From Methylobacterium nonmethylotrophicum (GTDB lineage Bacteria; Pseudomonadota; Alphaproteobacteria; Rhizobiales; Beijerinckiaceae), in NCBI RefSeq assembly GCF_004745635.1, contig NZ_SRLB01000010.1, positions 208,737 through 272,736 of the forward strand: a DNA stretch of 64,000 bases, given 5' to 3'. Positions within the stretch are counted from its first letter, which is position 1. Every line of letters starts with the position of its first letter. The notes beneath the pieces are model-generated. The model had not been told where the DNA came from and did no database searches. It worked only from the letters and a program-made list of their open reading frames with translations. Positions 44,589-53,938 of this stretch are shown here, piece after piece. The position numbers were made by a program, and so were the translations under genes.

Positions 44589-45977
44589 GTGGGCGAGATC
44601 ACCACCAAGCTCCTGGTGCTCGGCGGCGGCCCGGGCGGCTACGTCGCGGCGATCCGCGCCGGCCAGCACGGCATCGACACGGTGCTGGTCGAGGAGAACC
44701 GGCTCGGGGGCACCTGCCTCAATGTCGGCTGCATCCCCTCGAAGGCGCTGATCCACGCGGCTGAGGCCTTCCACGCGGCCGTGCTCCAGGCCGAGGATTC
44801 CTCGCCCTTCGGCCTCTCGGCCGGCCCGCCGAGCCTCGACTTTTCCCGCACGGTCGCCTGGAAGGACGGGATCGTCGGGCGGCTCAACACCGGCGTCGCG
44901 TCGCTCCTCAAGCGCGGCGGGGTCAAGATCCTGCGCGGGCGAGGCGCGATGGTCGACGGCAAGACCTGCCTCGTCGAGACCGATACCGGCCCCGAGCGGG
45001 TGCGGGCCGAGCACGTGGTGCTCGCCACCGGCTCGGTCCCGGCGGCGCTCCCCCACCTGCCCTTCGGCGGGCGGGTGATCTCCTCGACCGAGGCCCTGTC
45101 GCTGCAAAAGGTCCCGGCCACGATGGCGGTGGTGGGCGCCGGCTATATCGGGCTCGAGCTCGGCACCGCCTTCGCCAAGCTCGGCGCCACGGTCACGGTG
45201 GTCGAGATGGCGGACCGGATCCTGCCCGCCTACGATTCCGAGCTGACGAGGCCCGTGTCGCGGCGCCTCGGCGCCCTGGGGATCGAGGTGCTGCTCGGCG
45301 CGAAGGCGACCGGACATGCGGGCGATGCGCTCACGGTGGAGGTGAACGGCGAACTCCGAAAGATCCCCGCCGAGGTGATCCTGGTCGCGGTCGGGCGAAG
45401 AGCCCGGACGCAGGATCTCGGGCTCGACCGGCTCGACCTCGACATGAGCGGCCCGTTCATCCGCATCGACGAGCGCTGCGCCACCTCGATGCGCAACGTC
45501 TGGGCGGTCGGCGACGTCACCGGCGAGCCGATGCTGGCCCATCGCGCCATGGCGCAGGGCGAGATGGTGGCCGACCTCGTCGCCGGCCGCCGCCGCGCCT
45601 TCCACAAGGTCGCGATTCCCGCGGTCTGCTTCACCGATCCCGAGGTGGTCTCGGCCGGCCTCTCGCCGGAGGAGGCCCGCGCGGCCGGCCACGAGATCCG
45701 CACCGGCCTCTTCCCCTTCGCCGCCAACGGCCGCGCCATGACGCTCGGCGCCGAGGACGGCTTCGTGCGGGTGACCGCGCGGGCCGACAACCACCTGCTG
45801 CTCGGCATCCAGGCGGTGGGGGCGGGCGTCTCGGAGCTGGCGGCGGGCTTCGGCCTCGCTCTGGAGATGGGCGCGCGGCTCGAGGACGTCGCCGGCACGA
45901 TCCACGCCCACCCGACCCTCGGCGAGGCCTTCCACGAGGCGAACCTGCGGGCGCTCGGCGAGGCTCTGCACATCTGA
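44589..45977 (+). CDS. lpdA: Dihydrolipoamide dehydrogenase (E3)
   Basis: 462-residue FAD flavoprotein that reoxidises the E2 lipoyl group. It has [19 protein letters not shown] for FAD, the redox-active disulfide in [23 protein letters not shown] motif [19 protein letters not shown] and the C-terminal catalytic dyad region [16 protein letters not shown]. The start is GTG 44589. As the last gene of the operon it probably serves this complex specifically (LpdV type). Confidence 0.95.
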   Translation: MGEITTKLLVLGGGPGGYVAAIRAGQHGIDTVLVEENRLGGTCLNVGCIPSKALIHAAEAFHAAVLQAEDSSPFGLSAGPPSLDFSRTVAWKDGIVGRLNTGVASLLKRGGVKILRGRGAMVDGKTCLVETDTGPERVRAEHVVLATGSVPAALPHLPFGGRVISSTEALSLQKVPATMAVVGAGYIGLELGTAFAKLGATVTVVEMADRILPAYDSELTRPVSRRLGALGIEVLLGAKATGHAGDALTVEVNGELRKIPAEVILVAVGRRARTQDLGLDRLDLDMSGPFIRIDERCATSMRNVWAVGDVTGEPMLAHRAMAQGEMVADLVAGRRRAFHKVAIPAVCFTDPEVVSAGLSPEEARAAGHEIRTGLFPFAANGRAMTLGAEDGFVRVTARADNHLLLGIQAVGAGVSELAAGFGLALEMGARLEDVAGTIHAHPTLGEAFHEANLRALGEALHI

Positions 45978-46047
45978 GCGGGCCTGCGGGGCGAATCGCG
46001 GCGCGATATGCGAGATCATCGCCCTCCCGAGCCGCGGAGGGACGAGG

Positions 46048-46380
46048 ATGAGCGAGAGGAAGCGCCGGGCCAATGCGGCCGAGATCCGCGGCCGCGCCTT
46101 CCGCGACGTGATCGAGTGGCTGGAATACCGCGTCGCGATCTGCCGCGACGGGCTGGAGCGGCACACAGAGGCCCGCGGCGCCGACAGCCGCGCCGCCGCG
46201 ATGGAGCGCGCCGCGGCCTTCGAGGCCGAGCTGATCCTGCGCGAGATCGGCAAGCTCGCGCGTGAGCCGCCCCGGTCCCGGGCGTTCCGGCTGGCGGCGG
46301 AGGCGCGCCGCCGCTACGTCGCCGAGCAGCAGGGGAGGGCCGGCGAGGCCGGCGACACCGCGCTGCGGGACGACGCCTGA
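46048..46380 (+). CDS. Charged hypothetical protein
   Basis: 110 residues, Arg/Ala/Glu-rich and predicted helical throughout (FRDVIEWLEYRVAICRDGLERHTEARGADSRAAAMERAAAFEAELILREIGKLAREPP). There is no signal peptide or membrane segment. GGAGGGACGAGG before the ATG is a strong ribosome binding site. It stands 70 bp after the E3 gene and is probably separate. No family recognised. Confidence 0.65.
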   Translation: MSERKRRANAAEIRGRAFRDVIEWLEYRVAICRDGLERHTEARGADSRAAAMERAAAFEAELILREIGKLAREPPRSRAFRLAAEARRRYVAEQQGRAGEAGDTALRDDA

Positions 46381-46526
46381 GCGCGGCGCCGGCTGCCGCA
46401 GCGCCGGCGGTGCCGGGTCTCGCGCCGCGAAGAATTTTCGTCCGGCACATTGAACGGAGCCTTGGCCGCGTGAAATATAGCGAAGACGGTCCCGAACCGA
46501 CGGGCCGCGGAACGGGGAGGATCGCC

Positions 46527-47570
46527 ATGGATGGCCTGGGCACCGCGCGCCTGGGAACGCTCGTTTCTGCGCTTGCCCTCTGTCTCGCGACCGGCGCCGC
46601 GCGCGCCGAGGTGAAAGCGGGACCGGTCCTGATGCATTGGGGCCTGTGCGAGGCGTCCGCTGCTGCCGCCTACCCGGCCGGCAGCTTCGGCGACCGCTTC
46701 CTGGTGGTGAGCGACGAGGACAATACCCTCCGGCTCTACCGGTCCAACGAGTCCGGCCCGCCGCTCCCGCTCAAGGGCGGCGATCTCGGCGAAGCCCTCG
46801 GGGCCGGTCCCGGCGAGGGCGCCGGGAAGGCGGATCTCGAAGCCCTCGCCTGGCTCGGCAGCGACCTGGTGCTGATGGGCTCGCACGCCCGCGACGCCGA
46901 GGGCCGCACGCGCGAGGCATCGCGCCAGGTGCTCGGCCTGTCGGTGGGCGGCACCGCCGCCGAGCCCGCCGTGACGCCGAAGGGCAAGGTGTTCCCGGGC
47001 CTCGCCAAGGCGATCGCCGAGCTCGATCCGCGCCTCGCCGAGCGCATCGCCGTCGACCTCGCGGAGAAGCCCAATCTCAGCCCGCGGCGGCGGGGCTTTT
47101 CCATCGAGGGCCTGACCCCGGCTCCGGACGGCAAGGGGCTCTTGATCGGCCTGCGCAACCCGCTCAGCGCCGACAACGACGCCCTGGTGGTGCCGTTCGA
47201 GAACCCGGCCGAGGTGCTGGCGAGCGGAGCCAAGCCCAAGCTGGCCAAGCCGATCGCCCTCGACCTCAAGGGCCGCGGCATCCGCGACATCGCCTACGCG
47301 CCGGGGAGCAAGACCTACGTCATCATCGCGGGCGGCTCGGGCAGCGGCGGCGAGTCCTTCGACCTCTACCGGTGGTCCGGCACCCCCGGCGCGGCCCCGA
47401 CCCGGATCGCCGGCGCCGCCGAGGCGCTGGCCGCGATTCCGGACTTCCAGCCCGAGGGCCTGCTGGTCTCTCCCGACGGCACCAAGGTACGGCTCATCAG
47501 CGACGACGCCGACATCTGCCCGGCGCGCAAGCCGCTGTCGTTCCGCAGCGTGGTCCTGGACTTGCAGTAA
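46527..47570 (+). CDS. Exported DUF3616-like beta-propeller protein
   Basis: 347 residues with a Sec signal peptide (MDGLGTARLGTLVSALALCLATGAARA, cleavage after about residue 27). The body resembles DUF3616/esterase-like phytase propellers: GSFGDRFLVVSDEDNTLRLYRSNESGPPLPL, DLEALAWLGSDLVLMGSH, FSIEGLTPAPDGKGLLIGLRNPLS and FQPEGLLVSPDGTKVRLISDD. Probably periplasmic; substrate unknown. GGGGAGGA ribosome binding site. A hairpin 25 bp past the stop separates it from the convergent dehydrogenase gene. Confidence 0.75.
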   Translation: MDGLGTARLGTLVSALALCLATGAARAEVKAGPVLMHWGLCEASAAAAYPAGSFGDRFLVVSDEDNTLRLYRSNESGPPLPLKGGDLGEALGAGPGEGAGKADLEALAWLGSDLVLMGSHARDAEGRTREASRQVLGLSVGGTAAEPAVTPKGKVFPGLAKAIAELDPRLAERIAVDLAEKPNLSPRRRGFSIEGLTPAPDGKGLLIGLRNPLSADNDALVVPFENPAEVLASGAKPKLAKPIALDLKGRGIRDIAYAPGSKTYVIIAGGSGSGGESFDLYRWSGTPGAAPTRIAGAAEALAAIPDFQPEGLLVSPDGTKVRLISDDADICPARKPLSFRSVVLDLQ

Positions 47571-47595
47571 GCACCGTCATCGCTGGGTCTGCATC

Positions 47596-47639
47596 CTCCG
47601 TCGTTCCGGGGCCGCGCAGCGGAACCCGGGACGACGGAG
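47596..47639. terminator. Bidirectional hairpin between convergent genes
   Basis: CTCCGTCGTTCCGGG (47596-47610) and CCCGGGACGACGGAG (47625-47639) are inverted with one mismatch around a 14-base loop, between convergent genes. Confidence 0.55.
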
Positions 47640-47684
47640 AGGAGATGAGAGCCGTCTGCCCGATCATCGTGTCGGGCTCCGTCC

Positions 47685-48950
47685 TCACCAGCGCCCCCGC
47701 CGCGCCCGCACGTGATCCCGCGCGATGTCCTTGAGCGCCGGCGTGCCCAGCAGCGTCATCGCGTTGTCGAGCTCGCTGCGAAAGATCTCGATCGTCCGGG
47801 CGACGCCCTCGGTCCCGCCGGCCGCGAGGCCCCACAGGAACGGGCGGCCCAGGCTGCAGGCGGTGGCGCCGAGCGCCAGGGCCTTGATCACGTCGGTCCC
47901 GCGGCGCACGCCGCCGTCGAGGATCACCTCGGCCCGGCCCGCGACCGCCGCGGCCACGTCCGGCAGGGCCTCGATCGCCGCCGGCACGTCGTCGAGCTGG
48001 CGGCCGCCGTGGTTGGAGACGATCACCGCCTCGATCCCGAGCGCTACCGCCCGCTCGGCATCGGCCGGGTGCAGGAGGCCCTTCAGCGCCATCGGGCCGC
48101 GCCAGCTCTCCCGGATGCGCGCGATGTCGTCCCAGTTCGCCGAGGGATCGAACAGCGAGGCGACGTGCTGGGCGACGCTGGTGAAGCCGGGACCGGCGAC
48201 CTCGAAATTGCCGAAGCCGAGGCGCGAGCGGGCGACCCCGGCGAGCCAGCCCGGCCGGCGGGCGAGGTCGAAGGCGGTGGAGAGGCGCGGCCGCAGGGGC
48301 ATCGTGAAGGCGTTGCGCAGGTCGCGCTCGCGCCGTCCCTGCACCGCGAGGTCGACGGTGAGGCAGAGCACCCGGTAGCGCGCCGCCGCGGCGCGGCGCA
48401 GCAGCGCCTGCATCCAGTCGCGGTCGCGCAGGAAGTAGAGCTGGAACCAGCGCTCCCCGTCGGGCGCCCCCTTCGCCACGTGCTCGATCGAGCCCACCGA
48501 ATTGGTCGACAGGCAATAGGGGATGCCGGCCCGCGCCGCGGCCCGGGCGCCTGCGACCTCGCCGTCCGGCCAGAAGAAGCCGGCGAGCCCGGTCGGCGCC
48601 ATCATGACGGGCAGGGACGATCGGGCGCCGAGGATCGCGCAGGAGAGGTCGCGGGTGCCGACATCGACGCCGACCCGCGGCATCAGCATCCAGGCGTCGA
48701 AGGCCTCGACGTTGTCGCGCAGGGTGCGCTCGTCCTCGGCGCCGCCATCGATGAAGTCGAACACCGCCTTCGGCAGGCGGCGGGCGGCGAGGCCGCGCAG
48801 GTCCGCGACCGCGTGGGCCCGCTGCAGCCGGGCGGCGAGCCGCGTCGACGCCACGCCCTGCGCCGGCAGGGCCTGGGCGGGGGGCGTCAGCGCCGATGAC
48901 GGCCGAGGGGCGACCGCCCGCCCCGTGCCGCGGGCCTCGTCTGCGTCCAC
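47685..48950 (-). CDS. lldD: FMN-dependent 2-hydroxyacid dehydrogenase (L-lactate dehydrogenase type)
   Basis: 421-residue TIM-barrel flavoprotein of the lactate dehydrogenase/glycolate oxidase family. The body starts at about residue 50 (LRGLAARRLPKAVFDFIDGGAEDERTLRDN), followed by the flavin site LPVMMAPTGLAGFFWPDGE, active-site region GIEAVIVSNHGGRQLDDVPAAIEALPDV and DGGVRRGTDVIKALALGATACSLGRPFLWGLAAGG. The first 45 residues are Ala/Pro-rich and atypical, so the real start may be further downstream. The substrate (lactate, mandelate or another 2-hydroxyacid) cannot be decided from the sequence; the symbol is tentative. Confidence 0.8.
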   Translation of the reverse strand: MDADEARGTGRAVAPRPSSALTPPAQALPAQGVASTRLAARLQRAHAVADLRGLAARRLPKAVFDFIDGGAEDERTLRDNVEAFDAWMLMPRVGVDVGTRDLSCAILGARSSLPVMMAPTGLAGFFWPDGEVAGARAAARAGIPYCLSTNSVGSIEHVAKGAPDGERWFQLYFLRDRDWMQALLRRAAAARYRVLCLTVDLAVQGRRERDLRNAFTMPLRPRLSTAFDLARRPGWLAGVARSRLGFGNFEVAGPGFTSVAQHVASLFDPSANWDDIARIRESWRGPMALKGLLHPADAERAVALGIEAVIVSNHGGRQLDDVPAAIEALPDVAAAVAGRAEVILDGGVRRGTDVIKALALGATACSLGRPFLWGLAAGGTEGVARTIEIFRSELDNAMTLLGTPALKDIARDHVRARRGRW

Positions 48951-49123
48951 GTTGGCCTCCCGGGCTTCCGGCTCTCGTGTCCGGTCGGGCCGAGGGGTAG
49001 CACCGGCGCGGAGCGGGCCGCAACCGGCGGGCCGGAGCCGTCGCGGCGGCGGGGATGGAACGGCGGAAGATGCCGCGCGTCGAACCCGCTCGATGGTCAG
49101 GCGGGCGGCGCAGCGGGGAGCCT

Positions 49124-49933
49124 ATGGCGGATCAGGGCTCGGCCGAGCGCGACGAGATCGCGGACCGCTCGGCCCCGCGGGCGACGATCGTCCACGAGGC
49201 GGTGCGCAAGCAGGGGGAGGAGGAGCTGTCCCGCCCCGCCGGCTCCCTGTTCTGGTCCGGGGTCGCGGCGGGCATCGCCATCATGGCGTCGGTCATCGCG
49301 GAAGGGGCGCTGCACCACAAGCTGCCGCCCGACATGGCGGCCCGGACGCTGGTGGCGCAGCTCGGCTACCCGCTCGGCTTCCTGATCGTCATCCTCGGGC
49401 GGCTGCAGCTCTTCACCGAGCAGACGATCGTCACGGTGCTGCCCCTCGTCACCCGGCCGAGCGGGCGGGCGCTCGCGGCGACCGCCCGGCTCTGGGCGAT
49501 CGTGCTTCTCGGCAACATGATCGGCAGCTGCGCCGCCGCCGCGCTCAACACCTACGGCCACCTGGTGAGCCAGGACCTGCTCGCCGCGATGGTGGCGGTG
49601 TCGCGCGAGAGCCTGATGCACAAGACGCCCTCCGAGATCCTGCTCCAGGGCATCCCGGCCGGCTTCCTCATCGCCACCGTGGCGTGGCTTCGGGCCGCCG
49701 CGAGCGGGGGCGAGCTGTGGATCGTCGTGATCCTCACCCTCGCGATCGTGCTCGGCGACTTCACCCACGTGGTGGCGGGGGCGGCGGAGGCCTTCCTGCT
49801 GCTGTTCTCCGGCGAGGCCGGCCTCGGCCGGGTGCTCGGCGGGCAGATCCTGCCGGCGCTCGTCGGCAACGTGATCGGCGGGACCGGCCTGTTCGCGCTG
49901 CTGGCCCACGCCCAGGTCCGCCAGGAGTTGTAA
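49124..49933 (+). CDS. Formate/nitrite transporter family channel
   Basis: 269-residue membrane protein with six helices of the FNT family: SLFWSGVAAGIAIMASVIAEGAL, AQLGYPLGFLIVILGRLQLFTEQTIVTVLPLV, ALAATARLWAIVLLGNMIGSCAAAAL and LVGNVIGGTGLFALLAHAQ. The KTPSEILLQGIPAGFLIATVAWL segment fits the YfdC branch. ATG 49124 (MADQGSAERD) was chosen because GGGGAGCC precedes it. An in-frame ATG at 49055 would add a poorly conserved basic 23-residue leader. The substrate is unknown. Confidence 0.85.
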   Translation: MADQGSAERDEIADRSAPRATIVHEAVRKQGEEELSRPAGSLFWSGVAAGIAIMASVIAEGALHHKLPPDMAARTLVAQLGYPLGFLIVILGRLQLFTEQTIVTVLPLVTRPSGRALAATARLWAIVLLGNMIGSCAAAALNTYGHLVSQDLLAAMVAVSRESLMHKTPSEILLQGIPAGFLIATVAWLRAAASGGELWIVVILTLAIVLGDFTHVVAGAAEAFLLLFSGEAGLGRVLGGQILPALVGNVIGGTGLFALLAHAQVRQEL

Positions 49934-49942
49934 GGGAGGCGG

Positions 49943-50557
49943 TCAGGCGCGCAGCGCACCGAGCAGGAACGCGATCATCGCGTCGAGAGCCGGCACGAAA
50001 TCCTCCGGGCACTGCACCACCAGGACCGGGTGGCAGAAGCGCACGATCGCGGTGTGGACGCAGCGCGCCGCCACCGCCGGATCCTCGACCCTGAACTCGC
50101 CCCGCGCCACGCCGTCGGCGATGATGCGCTCGAGCACCGCGGTGATCCGGTCGACGTGGTGGCGGCAGACGTTCCAGCTCTCGGACATCGCCGCCTCGAC
50201 CATCTCGTGCATGCGCGGATGGCCGGTGAAGCGGCCGACGGCATCGCGGTGCAGGAAGACGATGACCTCGCGCAGCCGCGCCTCGGCCGAGAGGCCCGGC
50301 CGATCCGCGACGGCGGCGATCTGCGCCTCGACCTCGCCGATCAGGCGCGCCACCACGGCCTCGTTGATCGCCTTCTTCGAGTCGAAGAAGCGATAGACGT
50401 TGGCCGGGCTCATCCGCAGGGTCTTGGCGATGTCGGCCACCGTGGTCTTCTGGTAGCCGATCTCGCGAAAGAAGCGCTCCGCCGTCGCCAGGATGCGACA
50501 GCGCGTATCGGGCGGCGACTCCGCGACCGGCGGAGGTGCGGACAGGGCAGGGATCAT
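49943..50557 (-). CDS. TetR-family transcriptional regulator
   Basis: 204 residues. The N-terminal helix-turn-helix is RCRILATAERFFREIGYQKTTVADIAKTLRMSPANVYRFFDSKKAINEAVVARLIG (about residues 17-72), and the remaining helices form the ligand domain. The start MIPALSAPPP (50557) was chosen as the ATG nearest the HTH; an upstream frame to 50635 adds 26 residues. It converges with the FNT gene. The target is unknown. Confidence 0.85.
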   Translation of the reverse strand: MIPALSAPPPVAESPPDTRCRILATAERFFREIGYQKTTVADIAKTLRMSPANVYRFFDSKKAINEAVVARLIGEVEAQIAAVADRPGLSAEARLREVIVFLHRDAVGRFTGHPRMHEMVEAAMSESWNVCRHHVDRITAVLERIIADGVARGEFRVEDPAVAARCVHTAIVRFCHPVLVVQCPEDFVPALDAMIAFLLGALRA

Positions 50558-50660
50558 GCGCGAGCCTATCGTGCCGATCGCATCCTGGTCAAAAGGCACC
50601 TGCACCCTCGCGGCCGGGTGTGGCAGCCGCGTCACCCCCGGGCGGGGCGGGCGCTCCCGT

Positions 50661-50858
50661 TCAGGAGCCGAACTGCGAGCCGAGGCGCTCCAGGTACTCC
50701 GCCAGGTCGATGCCGCCGACCTTCTTGCCGTAGTCGAACCGCATGCCGGCCCGGATCGCCACGCTCTCGCGCGGGGTGGTCAGGGTGACCGACTTCGTGC
50801 AGACCCAGGCGCCGTCGCGCCGGTGCTCGAAGTAGTTCAGGATTTCGTGCCGGCCCAC
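50661..50858 (-). CDS. Small conserved-looking protein, unknown function
   Basis: 65 residues from a GTG at 50856-50858, preceded by a strong GGGAGG ribosome binding site. Sequence: GRHEILNYFEHRRDGAWVCTKSVTLTTPRESVAIRAGMRFDYGKKVGGIDLAEYLERLGSQFGS, a balanced soluble composition unlike shadow frames. The larger frame open to 51527 is a shadow of the glutathione peroxidase gene. It diverges from that gene. No family recognised. Confidence 0.6.
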   Translation of the reverse strand: MGRHEILNYFEHRRDGAWVCTKSVTLTTPRESVAIRAGMRFDYGKKVGGIDLAEYLERLGSQFGS

Positions 50859-51026
50859 ATCTGCCTCCCTGTCAGTCGCGGAGACAACGTGGCAGTCGGG
50901 CGGAAGTTCACGGAATGTTGCGCCGGTTCGCCGAACTCTGCGCAAGCTTGAGCATAGGCCGCCGCTTGCGCGACCCCGGCGGCCGGGAGACAATCGGCGA
51001 CAGGTTCCGACGAGGGAGAGAGATCG

Positions 51027-51614
51027 ATGCCGGTCGTTTGCCGCGAGGCGCTGTTCCTGCGCCGCGAGGCGCTGTTCCTGATCGCGGGCGCGGTCGCCCT
51101 TCCGGCCCGGGCCGCGCCGCTGCAGAGCGGCGTGACCGCCTCCGCCTTCAGCTTCACCAGGCCCGAGGGCGGCAGCCTCGCGCTCGCCGAGCATGCCGGC
51201 AAGCCGATCCTCGTGGTCAACACCGCGACCGCCTGCGGCTACGCCCCGCAATTCTCCGGCCTGCAGCAGCTCTGGACCCGCTTCGGCTCCCGCGGGCTGA
51301 CGGTGATCGCGGTGCCGTCGCCCGATTTCGGGCGCCAGGAGCCCCTCGACGGGCTGGCGATCGCCGAGGCCGCGCGCAAGAGCCACGGCGTGACCTTCCC
51401 GGTGGTGGACAAGACCTCCGTCACCGGGCCGCAGGCGCACCCGTTCTACCGTTGGGCCGCGGCCGAGAAGCCGGCCGAGACCCCGCGCTGGAACTTCCAC
51501 AAGTACCTGGTCGGCCGCGACGGCCACCTGGCCGCCGCCTTCGCCACCCCGGTCGAGCCGACCGACCCGCGGGTGATCGCCGCGATCGTCAAGGAGCTCG
51601 ACGCGGCAGGGTAG
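51027..51614 (+). CDS. Exported glutathione peroxidase
   Basis: 195-residue thioredoxin-fold peroxidase with an N-terminal signal-like segment (LFLIAGAVALPARAA). The peroxidatic cysteine C70 is in VVNTATACGYAPQFSGL (Cys, not selenocysteine). The Gln and Trp of the catalytic triad are in PSPDFGRQEP and RWNFHKYLVGRDG. Probably periplasmic and acting on hydroperoxides. A 20-bp direct duplication in the first codons repeats REALFLR. GGGAGAGAGA precedes the ATG. Confidence 0.88.
   Translation: MPVVCREALFLRREALFLIAGAVALPARAAPLQSGVTASAFSFTRPEGGSLALAEHAGKPILVVNTATACGYAPQFSGLQQLWTRFGSRGLTVIAVPSPDFGRQEPLDGLAIAEAARKSHGVTFPVVDKTSVTGPQAHPFYRWAAAEKPAETPRWNFHKYLVGRDGHLAAAFATPVEPTDPRVIAAIVKELDAAG
51040..51080 (+). 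repeat. In-frame 21-bp duplication in the peroxidase signal region
   Basis: GCCGCGAGGCGCTGTTCCTG occurs at 51040-51059 and again at 51061-51080, a 21-bp period that duplicates seven residues (REALFLR) without shifting the frame. Confidence 0.9.
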
Positions 51615-51636
51615 GGACCCCGCCGCGTCGAGCGGC

Positions 51637-53451
51637 TCAGGCCACCGCCTTCTGCGCGCCGGTGCGTGCGTGGAAGTCCGGCCCGTTGCCGGTCTTCGCC
51701 ACGTAGCCGGCCCGGATCACGAAGTCGCCGAACCGCTCGCCGGCCTTGCGGTCCTTGGCGTAGGCGGCGAAGAGCGGGTCGAGCTTGGCCTTGATGTCGG
51801 AGGCCGCGACGTCGTCGGCGTAGAGCTTGCTCAACCGCGAGCCGTCGAAGGCGGCACCGAGATAGAGGTTGTAGCGCTCGGGGCCCCGGCCGACGAGGCC
51901 GATCTCGGCGATGAACGGCCGGGCGCAGCCATTGGGGCAGCCGGTCATCCGGATGGTGATGTCGTCCTCGGCGAGGCCGTGGGAGGCCAGGCTCTCCTCG
52001 AGCTCGTCGATGAGGCTCGGCAGGTAGCGCTCGCTCTCGGCGAGCGCCAGGCCGCAGGTCGGCAGCGCCACGCAGGCGAGGCTGTTGCGGCGAAGCGCCC
52101 CCGCGCCGGCGGTCAGCCCGTATTCCTGCACCAGGGCGTCGATCTCCGCCTTCCGGTCGGCCGGGACGTTGGCGATGATGACGTTCTGGTTGCCGGTCAG
52201 GCGGAAATCACCCTGGTGGACCTCGGCGATGCGGCGGAGCCCCGAGAGGATCTGCGGCCCGCCCTCGATGTCCTTGATCCGGCCGGACGCGACGTAGAGC
52301 GTCAGGTGGTGCTTGCCGTCATCGCCCTCGACCCAGCCGTAGCGGTCGCCGTTGCCGGTGAACGTGAAGGGCTTGGGGTCCTGGAAGGCGCGGCCGACGC
52401 GCTTCTCGACCTCGGCCCGGAAGGCCTTCAGGCCGTAGCGCTCGATCGTGTACTTCAGGCGGGCGTTCTTGCGGACAGTGCGGTTGCCCCAGTCGCGCTG
52501 GACGGTCATCACCGCCTCGGCGACCTTCAGGGCGTAGTCCGGCTCGCAGAAGAGCATCACGTCGGCGGTGCGCGGGAAGGTGTCGGTCTCGCCGTGGGTC
52601 ATGCCCATGCCGCCGCCGACGGTGACGTTCCAGCCCGTCACCTTGCCCTTCTTGTCGAGGATCGCGATGAAGCCGAGGTCGTGGGCGTAGACGTCGACCT
52701 CGTTGGAGGGCGGCACCGCCACGATGGTCTTGAACTTCCGCGGCAAATAGGTCTTGCCGTAGACCGGCTCGACCTCGGCCGCCTCCTCGCCCCCGACCAC
52801 GCGCTCGCCGTCGAGCCAGATCTCGCGCCAGGCATTGGTCTTCGGCAGCAGGGTGTCGGAGATGTCCTTGGCGAGTTTGTAGGCCGTCTCGTGGGCGCCC
52901 TTCTGGGCCGGGTTCGTCGCCGCCATCACGTTGCGGTTGACGTCGCCGCAGGCCGCGATCGTGTCGAGGAGCGCCGAGTCGATCGCCGCCATGGTGCGCT
53001 TCAGGTTCGACTTGATGACGCCGTGATACTGGAACGTCTGGCGCGTCGTCGCCCGCAGGGTGCCGTTGGCGTAGGTGCGGGCGATCTCGTCGAGGATCAG
53101 CCACTGCTTCGGGGTCACGACGCCGCCGGCGATGCGCAGGCGGATCATGAACGAATAGGCCTTGTCGAGCTTCTTCCTGGTCCGCTCGGGCCGCAGGTCG
53201 CGGTCGTCCTGCAGGTACATCCCGTGGAACTTCACGAGCTGCCCGTCATCGTCCGAGATCGCGCCGGTGGCGTTCTTCAGCAGGCCCTCGGCGAGGGTGC
53301 CGCGCAGGTAGCCGCTGGCGATCTTGATGTGCTCGTTGGCCGAGAGCTTGGCGGCCCGCGCCGCTTCCGCCTCGGTGATCGGGCGCTCGGTCGGCGGCGT
53401 CTCGTAGACGCGCTCGGCGGCGGAGATGTCGGCGGTCTTGTGGTCGGCCAT
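51637..53451 (-). CDS. cysI: Assimilatory sulfite reductase hemoprotein CysI
   Basis: 604-residue sirohaem/4Fe-4S enzyme reducing sulfite to sulfide. The N-terminal half has NEHIKIASGYLRGTLAEGL and LRATTRQTFQYHGVIKSNLKRTM (sirohaem-contacting). The C-terminal cluster cysteines are in CVALPTCGLALAESERYLP and RMTGCPNGCARPFIAEIGLVG. It is the NADPH-type partner of CysJ, encoded upstream on the same strand. ATG 53451 was chosen for MADHKTADIS; ATG 53490 adds 13 basic residues and neither has an obvious ribosome binding site. Confidence 0.95.
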   Translation of the reverse strand: MADHKTADISAAERVYETPPTERPITEAEAARAAKLSANEHIKIASGYLRGTLAEGLLKNATGAISDDDGQLVKFHGMYLQDDRDLRPERTRKKLDKAYSFMIRLRIAGGVVTPKQWLILDEIARTYANGTLRATTRQTFQYHGVIKSNLKRTMAAIDSALLDTIAACGDVNRNVMAATNPAQKGAHETAYKLAKDISDTLLPKTNAWREIWLDGERVVGGEEAAEVEPVYGKTYLPRKFKTIVAVPPSNEVDVYAHDLGFIAILDKKGKVTGWNVTVGGGMGMTHGETDTFPRTADVMLFCEPDYALKVAEAVMTVQRDWGNRTVRKNARLKYTIERYGLKAFRAEVEKRVGRAFQDPKPFTFTGNGDRYGWVEGDDGKHHLTLYVASGRIKDIEGGPQILSGLRRIAEVHQGDFRLTGNQNVIIANVPADRKAEIDALVQEYGLTAGAGALRRNSLACVALPTCGLALAESERYLPSLIDELEESLASHGLAEDDITIRMTGCPNGCARPFIAEIGLVGRGPERYNLYLGAAFDGSRLSKLYADDVAASDIKAKLDPLFAAYAKDRKAGERFGDFVIRAGYVAKTGNGPDFHARTGAQKAVA

Positions 53452-53536
53452 GGAGTGGTGTCCGTTCGGGCGCCGGGTGCGGCGCGTCATCTACCAGCGT
53501 CTCCGACGCCTGACAGCACCGAATGAAACGCGGGAT

Positions 53537-53560
53537 CCCCTCTCCCGTGTGGGAGAGGGG
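53537..53560. terminator. Perfect 10-bp hairpin between cysJ and cysI
   Basis: CCCCTCTCCC (53537-53546), GTGT loop, GGGAGAGGGG (53551-53560). It lies in the 487-bp cysJ-cysI gap and could attenuate cysI or stabilise its mRNA. Confidence 0.45.
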
Positions 53561-53644
53561 AGGCGGTACGGGTCCTAAGCAGAATTGCATGCACGGTACA
53601 CGACACGGCCAGTGTGTCGGCGGTTAGGGACCTCCGACCCTCGA

Positions 53645-53800
53645 ACCTCATCCTGAGGTGCTGGCGATCGGAGATCGCGCCGCTAGCGGCAGCCTCGAAG
53701 GAGGGCTCCAGGGATCGCACCGACTTCTGGAGCCCTCCTTCGAGGCCCAGCGATCTGCGATCGCGTGCGATCTCCGATCGCCGGCACCTCAGGATGAGGT
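53645..53800. repeat. Palindromic repeat element family B, copy 2
   Basis: The ends ACCTCATCCTGAGGTG (53645-53660) and CACCTCAGGATGAGGT (53785-53800) are perfect inverted repeats. The inner CGAAGGAGGGCTCCAG pairs with CTGGAGCCCTCCTTCG, and GCGATCGGAGATCGC has its own partner at about 53768-53781. Same design as 8481-8601. The cysJ-cysI gap holds this element, the hairpin at 53537 and the hairpin at 53893; no gene was seen. Confidence 0.8.
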
Positions 53801-53892
53801 CGCGGGTCGGAGGGACGACTGACGCTGCCTCCAAACCGCACTGTCGTGCACCGTGAATTGCATGGCACAACTCTTCTTAGCTTCTTGTTTTT

Positions 53893-53938
53893 GCATCATT
53901 TTCGCCGCCGAACCGGTGACCACTTCGGCGAATGATGC
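53893..53938 (-). terminator. Bulged hairpin directly after cysJ
   Basis: GCATCATTTTCGCCG on the left and CGGCGAATGATGC on the right (ending at 53938) are complementary apart from a two-base bulge, starting 1 bp past the cysJ stop. Confidence 0.45.

Noticed and set aside
50859..51527. Minus-strand extension of the 65-residue ORF to 51527
   Set aside because: The extension lies antisense to the glutathione peroxidase gene and has shadow-type composition; the GTG at 50858 has a proper ribosome binding site.
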